Positions 19,801-27,900 of a stretch of DNA of 64,000 bases are shown piece by piece. A program made the position numbers and the translations under genes. The notes under the pieces are model-generated. The model saw only the letters and a list, made by a program, of their open reading frames with translations, made no database searches and was not told the DNA's origin. Source of the stretch: Cystobacter fuscus DSM 2262 (GTDB lineage: Bacteria; Myxococcota; Myxococcia; Myxococcales; Myxococcaceae); contig NZ_ANAH02000008.1 in the NCBI RefSeq assembly GCF_000335475.2, positions 124,001-188,000 on the forward strand, written 5' to 3'. Within the stretch, counting starts at the first letter, position 1; every line of letters starts with the position of its first letter.

Positions 19801-21000
19801 ATGGAGGCGGGCTTCCGCCCTGATGGCGCACGCGTCGTCACCGCCAGCGAGGATGGCACGGCACGCATCTGGGATGCGACTTCCGGAATACTGCTCACCA
19901 CCCTCTCCGGTCACACCAATGCGGTGCACGGCGCCACCTTCAGCCCCGATGGCAGGTCCATCGTGACCTGCAGCCTCGACGGCACCCTACGCATCTGGAA
20001 TGCATCTGGAAAGGTCTCCACCACCCTGCCTGGCACCACGGCGGACTTCAACTCCGAGGGCACGCACGCCGTCACCGCCAGCGATGATGGCACGGCACGC
20101 ATCTGGGATACGGGCTCGGGCAGGCCCCTCGTCTCCCTCTTGGGGCATACCGGCGCCGTGCTGAGCGCGACCTTCAGCCCCGACGGGACGCGTGTCGTCA
20201 CCACCAGCCATGACGGCACTGCACGCCTCTGGGATGCTGCCTCCGGCAAGCCGCTCGTCTCGCTCTTGGGGCATACCGGAGAGGTATGGTCCGCCAACTT
20301 CAACTCCGACGGGGCACGCGTTGTCACTGCCAGCAATGATGGTACGGCGCGCCTCTGGGATGCTGCTTCCGGCAGGCTCCTCGTCACCCTCTCCGGGCAC
20401 ACCGGAGAGGTGTGGAACGCCAGGTTCAGCCCCGACGGGGCATGCGTCGCCACTACCAGTGATGATGGCACGGCGCGCCTCTGGGATGCTGCTTCCGGCA
20501 GGCTCCTCGTCACCCTCTCCGGGCACACCGGACCGGTGTCTGATGCGAACTTCAGCCCTGACGGTACGCGCATCGCCACAGCCAGCATGGATGGCACAGC
20601 GCGCCTCTGGGATGCTGCCTCCGGCAGGCTCCTCGTCACTCTTTCGGGGCAAACCACCGGTCCGGTGGTGGAGGCGCGGTTCAGCGCCGACGGTATGCGC
20701 GTCGTCACTGTCCATGGGGAAGATATCCCTTGCCTCTGGGATGCTGTCTCCGGCCAGCTCCTCGCCAGGCCCTTCGGGGAGACCAGCGTGCTCCGAGGCG
20801 CCCTTCTCAGCTCCAATGGATCACGCCTCTTCACCCCCAACGAGAACAGCACGGTACGCATCTGGACACGCCAACTATGGGAGCCCCTCGAGACCCAGCT
20901 CTCGCGTTGGAGCGCCGGGCGGGACCTGACCTGCGAGGAACGCGTGCTCTACCTCCACGAGAAACGCAAGTGCCGCTCTACTGGCGGGGGTCCAAGTTAG
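16882..21000 (+). CDS. TIR-STAND NTPase-TM-WD40 conflict protein
   Basis: A 1372-residue protein. The N-terminal TIR domain (about 1-135, FDVFLSHNSQDKASV) has WHNEE at 70-74, whose Glu sits where TIR NADases keep the catalytic Glu (W-x-x-x-E). A nSTAND1-type NTPase follows (PYRGLLPFG, FFFGRESEI; P-loop GASGVGKSS about 191-199; Walker B LLVVDQLEEL about 281). There is one hydrophobic helix (about 634-652), then about 14-15 WD40 repeats (714-1335). By architecture it is a STAND sensor that triggers TIR NAD+ cleavage on infection. I use the ATG at 16882, with GAGG 7 bases upstream. Confidence 0.9.
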   Translation: MFDVFLSHNSQDKASVETLAERLRAEAGLQPFLDKWHLVPGTRWQPHLEAALAKSQAVAVFFGPSGVTPWHNEEVRVALDNAVRTHDEYRVIPVLLPGAKSEDITGFLAQRTWVDFRTGLDDAAAFKRLVAGIKGHASEEDTFRLPDEPAPYRGLLPFGKRHSRFFFGRESEIETVLAKLRHSPFVAVVGASGVGKSSLVLGGVLPRLESSGTGDDAPLRVRTMIPGGRPLRGLADQLATLAPPEVRLSTADALHERLAAESHAFRTAVSTLTADQPGIFLLVVDQLEELFTHDLEGSLSKSTTAFLANLRDAVEHGGGTLQVIVTLRADFFEHCLRHPSLRAILQDREVLLGSMGLEGLRDAISRPAHAVGAFLEKGLMSAILKDVSQEPGSLPLLEHALYELWRARSGAWLTLSAYEASGGVVGALQQRAQTCYEALDVPQREIAKRLFLRLTTLGEGTPDTRRRVPCVELNFPEVDSTQVEHVLRALSGPKARLLVVHENCVEVAHEILIQTWSTLRGWLDENRRELSIHRRLTEATHEWTEHQRDASYLYLGSRLLEAEEGFSVKSGALNELERDFLAASVKRRDEEKLAEERRRQEELEHTQQLARVAEAGRRAEAARALVARRATQRLRVLALVLAVGAGAIFSFWKEAQQERDVSLSRELTANALLEIKEDPQRSLLLVQRAHLIAPTEHVARALSAWELEPALLVVRDTTSIFGRPDFHPDGSRIIAPNSHGTVRIWDVASGRPLITLRGHTGTVGSAWFDTEGSRAVTASLDGTARIWDVASGKLLVTLSGHTGVLWDARFSPDRKRVISVSRDGTVRTWDATSGRFLRILARHPEAVEFAMFSPDSTRVVTTNNGGTVRIRDVESGGILVTLSGHTRKVREARFNPKGTRIVTASEDGTARIWDATSGRLLATLSGHTNAVQGAKFSPDGTRIVTASLDGTARLWNANSGRSLVTLVGHTGPVMEAGFRPDGARVVTASEDGTARIWDATSGILLTTLSGHTNAVHGATFSPDGRSIVTCSLDGTLRIWNASGKVSTTLPGTTADFNSEGTHAVTASDDGTARIWDTGSGRPLVSLLGHTGAVLSATFSPDGTRVVTTSHDGTARLWDAASGKPLVSLLGHTGEVWSANFNSDGARVVTASNDGTARLWDAASGRLLVTLSGHTGEVWNARFSPDGACVATTSDDGTARLWDAASGRLLVTLSGHTGPVSDANFSPDGTRIATASMDGTARLWDAASGRLLVTLSGQTTGPVVEARFSADGMRVVTVHGEDIPCLWDAVSGQLLARPFGETSVLRGALLSSNGSRLFTPNENSTVRIWTRQLWEPLETQLSRWSAGRDLTCEERVLYLHEKRKCRSTGGGPS

Positions 21001-21072
21001 AGCGCATCAATGTGATAGCGGCTCTGTGCCGATGCCGTCGGTGGAGGGAAGGTGACGCCCCAGCCACTCGCC

Positions 21073-22050
21073 CTACAAATCAATGACGGTGCCGGAGCCA
21101 CGCGGCCAGAACTCCTGGACGGTCAGATCGGTCCAGGTATCGAACTGTTGCCAGGTGTTGGGATTGCTGGATCTTCCAAAGCGAAGCACCTTCTTCCAAT
21201 GCGTCGCGCGGACCCGGTGCTGGACGTAGAACGTCCAGGCACCCGTCCTGGGATCGCGCACGCCGAACACCGTTCCGAAGGTGATCGTCTTGAAGTCCCC
21301 GATGTGCCTCACTCGGGACTTGCCCTTCTCATTGATGACGGTGATGGGGGCGAGGTTGCGATTGACTCCAAGCTGTTTGGCGATTCGCGCGTCATCCTGA
21401 GCCCGGCTGACGCCGCCGACCTGCTCGGACATGTACCGGCCCGCGCTGAGGGAGCGTCCCGTGGGGCCCGGAGTCTTCTTCACCGCATGGTGGGAAAAGG
21501 CCTTGTAGACCGTCTCCATGCGGGAGACCTTGGCGATGAGGCCATGGGGCGTCTCGATGGATCCACCCGTCCCACCCGCGTTGGCGTGATAGACCGTCGG
21601 CTCGGTTTCGCTGCCCTCGACGAAGACGGAGCAGCCATTGACCGTCGCGGTGACGAAGACATGCGGCTCCTGGAAGGCGGCCGTGGCGAGCAAGGGGAGA
21701 TGGTGTTTCTTGCTGGGCGTCAGCGTGGTCCGGATGATCTGATTGGCCTTCCAGGGCAGCCAGTAGATGGGAAAGGACCCTGTCGCCTGGGCCTGCGCGA
21801 TGCTCAGGCTGTAGATGTTCTGATCCTTGGAGGTATTGAAGCCAGCGTCTCCGTTGGAGACTCCCGATGCCGTCACCGAGCAATAGAGGACCCGGTTCTG
21901 CCCCTCGACCTGGTAGTAGGACGTCGTGGCGTCGTAGTTGCCCTTGTGCTTCAAGTTGGCGGGGTTGGAGAGCAGATTGCCCACGGGAGCAATCGCATGC
22001 TTCTGGGCGAACTTGACCGGGTCCTGCAAGAACTTGGCATTGAGATCCAT
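21073..22050 (-). CDS. Hypothetical protein of unknown family
   Basis: A 325-residue protein that I do not recognise. It begins MDLNAKFLQDPVKFAQKHAI, has no signal peptide or membrane segment and contains a compact block FVTATVNGCSVFVEG, then PTVYHANAGGTGG, then a C-terminal stretch rich in aromatic residues (GAWTFYVQHRVRATHWKKV, WTDLTVQEFWPRGSG). CTGAGGAG precedes the ATG. The conserved-looking Cys, Tyr-His and His residues could be catalytic. It is transcribed towards the TIR-STAND gene and away from LysR. Secreted-effector or toxin-like roles are possible but unproven. Confidence 0.7.
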   Translation of the reverse strand: MDLNAKFLQDPVKFAQKHAIAPVGNLLSNPANLKHKGNYDATTSYYQVEGQNRVLYCSVTASGVSNGDAGFNTSKDQNIYSLSIAQAQATGSFPIYWLPWKANQIIRTTLTPSKKHHLPLLATAAFQEPHVFVTATVNGCSVFVEGSETEPTVYHANAGGTGGSIETPHGLIAKVSRMETVYKAFSHHAVKKTPGPTGRSLSAGRYMSEQVGGVSRAQDDARIAKQLGVNRNLAPITVINEKGKSRVRHIGDFKTITFGTVFGVRDPRTGAWTFYVQHRVRATHWKKVLRFGRSSNPNTWQQFDTWTDLTVQEFWPRGSGTVIDL

Positions 22051-22113
22051 CGGGCTCCTCAGCTCACGGCCTCGGGCGGCTCCACCACGAGATACACCAC
22101 GGCCGCGCCCAGA

Positions 22114-23043
22114 CTACCCCAGGATGCGCTGGAAGTAGCGGGCGAGGAAGTCAGCGAAGGCCCGCACCTTGGGAGGCGTGAGCTGGCGGTGCGGGTACAC
22201 GAGGTAGATGTGGCGCTGGGTCACCGGGTGCTCGGCGAGGAGTGACACCAGGGCCCCCGAGCGCAGCTCCTCCAACACCAGGTAGCGCGGCAGGTTGGCG
22301 ATGCCCCGTCCCAGGAGCGCCGCCTGCCGGAGGACGAGGTGGTTGTTGGCCACGAAGCGCCCCTGGACCTTCACGCTCCGAGAGCCCTCGGCTCCCTGGA
22401 ACTGCCACTCCCTCACCACCCGGCCGGGCTTGAAGAGCAGACACTCGTGGTGGGCCAGTTCCTCCAGGGCCTGGGGCCTGCCGGCGCGCTGGAGGTAGAA
22501 GGGGCTCGCGCACAGAACGCGTTCCTCGTCCGCGAGGCGTCGAACCACCAGCGAGCTGTCCTTCAACGCGCCGGCGATCCGCACCGCCGCGTCGAAGCCA
22601 TCCTCCACGAGGTCCACCACCCGATCGCTCGCCTCGAGTTCCACCTGCACTTCCGGAAAGGACTCCTGGAACGCCGCCGCGGCGGCCCCGACGTGGACCT
22701 CGCCGAGCACCGCGGGCACGGACACGCGGAGGGTGCCCCTCGGACGCTCGTCGAGCGCCGCCATCGCGAGTTGGGCCTCCTCCAACTCCCCGAGCACCCG
22801 CTGACAGTGCTGGTAGAAGATGCTTCCCGCCTCCGTGAGGCTCAGATGGTGGGTCGTCCTGCGGAGCAGCCGGGTCCCGAGCCGCTCCTCCAGATGGGCC
22901 ACCTGCTTGCTCACGGCCGAAGGCGTCAACCCGAGCTGCCGTGCCGCCACCGAGAACCCCTGGTTGTCGACAGCTCGCACGAACACCACCAGGGGCATCA
23001 ACCCCTCGAGAAGCACCGGACCCTGCTTTTTCCGTTCAGGCAC
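22114..23043 (-). CDS. LysR-family transcriptional regulator
   Basis: A LysR regulator of about 309 residues: HTH (MPLVVFVRAVDNQGFSVAAR, TPSAVSKQVAHLEERLG) and a substrate-binding domain (RGTLRVSVPAVLGEVHVG, VVDLVEDGFDAAVRIAG). I use the GTG at 23043 because GAGGAAAG lies 9 bases upstream; a start at VLLEGLM inside the frame is also possible. It is divergent from the DoxX/polysaccharide-deacetylase genes, with 145 bases between, so those are its likely targets. Confidence 0.9.
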   Translation of the reverse strand: MPERKKQGPVLLEGLMPLVVFVRAVDNQGFSVAARQLGLTPSAVSKQVAHLEERLGTRLLRRTTHHLSLTEAGSIFYQHCQRVLGELEEAQLAMAALDERPRGTLRVSVPAVLGEVHVGAAAAAFQESFPEVQVELEASDRVVDLVEDGFDAAVRIAGALKDSSLVVRRLADEERVLCASPFYLQRAGRPQALEELAHHECLLFKPGRVVREWQFQGAEGSRSVKVQGRFVANNHLVLRQAALLGRGIANLPRYLVLEELRSGALVSLLAEHPVTQRHIYLVYPHRQLTPPKVRAFADFLARYFQRILG

Positions 23044-23188
23044 AGCCGTCTTTCCTCGGAGCCACGTTCTCAATCGGCGCGGGGAAGCGCAAGTAGAGGG
23101 GGCGAAGACGAAACGCGGTCCCGCCCTCGCCTCCTCGCGCTCTGGCTCCCCGGCGCGAAGGGCCCCTCAACCGCATCGGGAAGACACC

Positions 23189-23686
23189 ATGAAGCCCTCG
23201 ACCTCGACAGAGGACGCCTCCCCCCTCTTCTTTGGCATCACGAACGCGGTAGCGGGTCATCTCCTGCTGCGGCTCGCCCTCGGCATCAACCTCCTCGGGC
23301 ATGGCCTGGTCCGGATCGGCAACCCTGGCGCCTTCGCCGACGTGCTCGTCCAGCTCTTCGCGAATACCTGGCTCCCCTCGCCGCTGGTACGCCTCTTCGC
23401 GCTGCTGCTGCCCTTCCTCGAACTCATCATCGGCGTGCTGCTCACGCTCGGGTTGCTGACGCGCGCCGCCCTCTTCACCGGCGGCCTCCTGATGGTGTCC
23501 CTCATCTTCGGCACCACCCTGCGCAGCGACTGGGAGACGGCGGGACTGCAGATGATCTACGCGGCCTTCTACGCGGCGCTCATGGCGACGGCCCACCTCA
23601 ACCACGTCTCCGTCGATGCCTGGTGGGCCAGGACCCGGAGCCACTCCGCCCCCGTCTCCTCGAACAGCCCCGCTCCGGTCCCCTGA
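23189..23686 (+). CDS. DoxX-family membrane protein
   Basis: A 165-residue integral membrane protein with four predicted helices (about residues 22-40, 62-85, 88-108 and 115-140) and the DoxX pattern LLRLALGINLLGHGLVRIGN. DoxX proteins are quinone-reactive or thiosulfate/oxidative-stress-linked membrane proteins. It lies opposite a LysR gene and 19 bases before a Tat-exported polysaccharide deacetylase, suggesting a small regulated operon. The biochemical role is unknown. Confidence 0.85.
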   Translation: MKPSTSTEDASPLFFGITNAVAGHLLLRLALGINLLGHGLVRIGNPGAFADVLVQLFANTWLPSPLVRLFALLLPFLELIIGVLLTLGLLTRAALFTGGLLMVSLIFGTTLRSDWETAGLQMIYAAFYAALMATAHLNHVSVDAWWARTRSHSAPVSSNSPAPVP

Positions 23687-23705
23687 AGCAGGCGAGGTCC
23701 CCGTC

Positions 23706-24740
23706 ATGTCCCTCCCCGAACCGATGCCCCTCCCCTCCCCCGCCGTTCCCGAGCGTCGCGAGTTCCTGCGCCACACCGGAATGATCGCCGTCGGTGCGCT
23801 CATCGCGGCGACCCCTTCCTCCGACGCGCTGGCCGCGAGCCCGGTGCCCACGGCCCCGCGGGAGCCGTCTCCCACGCGAGGCGGTCGCTCCTCGTCCAGA
23901 CAGTTCTGGCCGGACGGAGCGCGGCTGGTGATCTCCCTCTCCATGCAGTTCGAAGCGGGCGCGCAGCCCGAGCGGGGAGCGAGCAGCCCGTTTCCTCCCA
24001 TTGATCCGAAGTACCCGGATCTGCCCGCCGCCACGTGGTACGCGTATGGCGTCAAGGAGGGCATTCCCCGGCTGCTCGACCTCTTCGAGCGCAAGCGCAT
24101 CAAGGTGACGTCCCACATGGTCGGTCAGGCGGTGGATCTCCACCCCCAGCTGGCCAAGGAAATCGTCGAGCGGGGCCACGAGGCCGCCGCCCATGGCCAG
24201 ACCTGGACGCCCCAGTTCTCGATGAGCCCCGGGGAGGAGCGGGCCTCGTACGAGGCCAACGTGCGGAGCATCGAGCGGGCCACGGGCACGAAGCCGGTGG
24301 GCTTCAATGCCTTCTGGATGCGCGGAACACCCCACACGCTGGAGATCCTCCAGGGCCTCGGGTTCACCTACCACATCGATGACGTGAGCCGGGACGAGCC
24401 GTTCCTCATTCCCGTGAAAGGCAAACCCTTCGCGGTCGTGCCCTATACCCTGGGCATGAATGACATCGTCCAGTTCGAGGGGCGCAACACCACGGCCGAG
24501 GCCTTCGGGCGTGAGCTCAAGGACGAGTTCGAGGTGCTCTACGCCGAGGCCGCCACGCGCCGGCGCATGATGTCCATCAGCACCCACGATCGGATCGCCG
24601 GCCGTCCCTCGCGCGTCAAGGCACTGGAGGAATTCATCACCTACGCCCAGAAGCAGCCGGGCGTGGTGTTCATGCGCAAGGACGAGATCGCCCGCTTCGC
24701 GCTGGAGAGCCCCCTGACGCCCCGGGAAGGTGGCATCTGA
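23706..24740 (+). CDS. Tat-exported polysaccharide deacetylase-family protein
   Basis: A 344-residue protein with a twin-arginine signal (ERREFLRHTGMIAVGALIAA) and a NodB-like fold: VTSHMVGQAVDLHPQLAKE, GHEAAAHGQTW (metal His region), GFNAFWMRGTPHTLEIL and a late HDR motif. It resembles the subgroup of metal-dependent hydrolases close to allantoinase PuuE/polysaccharide deacetylase. The expected initial Asp-Asp motif is replaced by a less typical SLSMQFEAGA, as in the PuuE-like branch. It follows DoxX by 19 bases. Confidence 0.87.
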   Translation: MSLPEPMPLPSPAVPERREFLRHTGMIAVGALIAATPSSDALAASPVPTAPREPSPTRGGRSSSRQFWPDGARLVISLSMQFEAGAQPERGASSPFPPIDPKYPDLPAATWYAYGVKEGIPRLLDLFERKRIKVTSHMVGQAVDLHPQLAKEIVERGHEAAAHGQTWTPQFSMSPGEERASYEANVRSIERATGTKPVGFNAFWMRGTPHTLEILQGLGFTYHIDDVSRDEPFLIPVKGKPFAVVPYTLGMNDIVQFEGRNTTAEAFGRELKDEFEVLYAEAATRRRMMSISTHDRIAGRPSRVKALEEFITYAQKQPGVVFMRKDEIARFALESPLTPREGGI

Positions 24741-24913
24741 AGGAGGCAGAGTCCGAACGTACATGACGGAGTCCAGGGGCCCAGGACGCATTTCCGCGCG
24801 GGCTGTCGCATCTTCGGAGACGTTCCCGCGCCCGACCGGTTCGACATCACCCGCGAGAACAACCCGGGGAGTTGATAGAAGCTCGGGTCGGTCTCAGCGC
24901 CTTCCCCAGCCCC

Positions 24914-27900
24914 ATGCCCCTTCGCGCCTATACCCGCGTCGCCGTCGTCCAGCTCGCCTGCCAACCAGCCATTGCACTCCCGGGGCGGGCGCCCTTCGAG
25001 GATCCACTCTTCGATCTGGCTCGCGCGGATGCCCTGCGCCCGGAGGGCGAGCCCCCACCCGAGCTGGACACCCGCTTCAGCGAACTGCGCGAGCGCATCG
25101 CCCGCATCCACCGCGAGCAGCTCCTGCTCAAGGTCCAGGCGATCCTCGGCCAGTGTCAACAGTGGGGCGTCCGACTCATTGTCTTCCCCGAGTACAGCCT
25201 GCCCTGGCAGGTGCTCGAGCAGGTGGCGCGTGCCGGTGGAGACCTTGTCATCGTGGCGGGGACCCACTCCGTCACCCGGCCCGCGCGACAGTCCAGTGTC
25301 TACGAGCGGCTCGGCGCACAGTCCCCGGCGCTCGGCCAGGCCGTCTGCCCGGTGCTCCATCGCGGGCGCCTGCTCGCGCTCCAGCCCAAGCTCTCCCTGA
25401 CAGAGATGGAGCAGGAGCTACGGCCAGGCCAGGCGTGGCACCCCATCCCGCTCGAAGGACTCCCCGGACCCATGGGCGTCCTCATCTGCCTCGACTTCCT
25501 CAACCGAGAAGGAGAGGCCCATCGCAAGCTCGTGGCCGAAGCCTTGGAGCACAGCCACTTCCTGGCGGTGCCAAGCTACACGCCCTTCCACACCATCCCG
25601 GAGTTCCACGCCAAGGCGCAGGAAGAGGCTCAGCGCTACGGGCGGCCGGTGCTCTGGGCGGACGTGGCCGTCTTCTCGGGGAAGAAGGCCGCGGGCGGCA
25701 GTTCCATCTTCGTGGACGAGGGCCACGTCGGAGATCTGCGCCGCTTCCCCGAGCACGCCGGCTACCTGGAGCCGGGCGACGAGGGAGTCATCGTCGCCGA
25801 TGTGGATCTCGGCTTCGCGCGCGTGGGGCCGTCCACGCGCTACGACCAGAAGCGCCCCATTGTCCCCTTCGCCGCAGCGGGACTCGTCTACCTGGTGCAG
25901 CCAGCGGGTGAGCGCTATGCACGGTGGCTCGCGCAGATGGGGCCCCTGCTGGAGCGCGAGGATGACGAGGCGGTGGAGGCCCTGGCGAAGCAGGTCGCCG
26001 AGGCGCGAACCCTGCTCCTGGATGCGGGCGCCAGCAACAAGGCTCGCGAGACGCGCCTCCGTCGGCTCTTGAGGGAGATGGACAGCCTCGTCTCGGTGGA
26101 GCAGTTCCGCCGCTATACCCGCGAGATCGTCCTGCCGGCTCAGGCGCTGCCGCTGCCCGCCCTGCGGGCCGTACTGGCCGGCGGCGCGGCGGACGCGCTC
26201 TTCGAGTGGCAGAAGGACTGGAGCGGCTTCGGACTGGGCTCGCTGGTGCAGCAGTTCCATGAGGCGGCACGATCGGTGAGCCCTCCTGATCCCGGCGAGT
26301 GGACGGAGGCGGGGAGTACGGCGCTGGAGTCCGTGCGTCGGGCGGTGCGCCACGAGCCCTCGAGTCCCGCGCCCTCCGAGCCTGTGCACGAGGCAGAGGT
26401 GCGCTGGGCCATCCCCGCCGGGATCGATCCGGCGGCGCTGGGCGAACTGCGGCACGGGGGCTTCGTCTTCCGCTTCCGTCCACGACCCGAGGACTTCCGT
26501 GCCGCGACGCAGGAAGTGCGTGCGCGCCACGCGGCGCCAACTCCCATCCATCATGATGATGGGGAAGAGGTCAGCCGGGGCGTACTCCTTGCCGCGCAAG
26601 ATCTCTTCCTGCTGACCGTGGCGGAAGCATCCGGCCCCACCGCGGCCATGGCCGTGGCGGTGGAGGGGCAGGCCGTGGGCACGATCCTCCCCATCACCCA
26701 CGAGGGGGAGCACTGGGCGATCCAGTTCTGGGACGTTGACGGTTGGTGGAGAGGGCACAGCCCGCGTGTTCAGCGCGCGCTAGAGGAGGCGCTCCCGCAG
26801 GTGAAGGTGCAGCGCGTCTCCACCGAGTCAAGCACGAAGCAGCTCGAGGCCCTGCGCTCCCGCTTCGAGAAGGGACGAGAGCGGGTGGAGGCGCTCCGCG
26901 TCGAGCGCTTGGCCTCCGTGAATGGATCCTTCGTCCAGCCCACCGTCCGGGTGGGTGAGACGTCACTGCCCGCGCTGGAGGGGCTGGACCAATGGCTTGG
27001 CTCAGGGCTCCAGACGGCCCTGGTCCTGGGTGAATACGGCGCCGGCAAGTCCACCACTCTGGCGGTGTGGTGCTCACGACTGTGGAGCCGGGACGAGGCA
27101 CCACGCCCCCTGCTGTGCAGCCTCGCCTCCGCCGCCACCGGCCGCGACACTCACGGCCTGCTGCTGGACGCCGCGGGCACTGAGGATACTCCTGCCAACC
27201 GCGCGGCCCTGCGTCTGCTCATCAGGACCCGGCGGGTGCTGCCCGTCTTTGATGGCTTCGATGAGATGGCCACGCGGCTCGGCTCGGGCGGGCTGGCCGG
27301 GCGGCTCTCGGAGTTGCTCGGCGTCGCGGAGGACACCGGCCGCGTGGTGGTGTCCTCGCGCGAGCACTACTTCGAGTCCGAGACCACGCTCCACTCCACC
27401 GCGGTCGAGGCGCTGAGCCAAGCGCTGGGTGCCTCCTCGGGGCTCACCCGCCTCTCCTTCCTGCCCTTTGATCTCGGCCAGATCCGAGAGCTTATGGAGA
27501 AGAGCCTGCCCTCGCCGCGGAAGGTGGACGAGGCGCTCAGGCGGCTCCAGGACACCTATGATCTGATGGACCTGGTGACGCGGCCCTTGCTGCTCGGCAT
27601 GGTGCTGGCGTCCCTAGAGCGCATCGCACCCACGGCACGGGTGGCGCCAGCGGACATCTACGAGGCCTACCTGCGGCACTGGCTCTCACAGACCTCGGAG
27701 GACGGCGAATCCCTCACCCACGCCCAGAAGCAGGAGTTCGCCGAGGCGCTCGCGGAGGAACTGTGGCGATCGGGCAGAACGTCCTGCTCGTGGCGGGAGC
27801 TGCGAAAGACCGTGCGGGAGCGCATGGGTCGACAGCTCCCCGATCACCTGACGCCCGCCGCCGTCTTCCGGGACATCGAGGGAGGCGCATTCTTCGTGCG

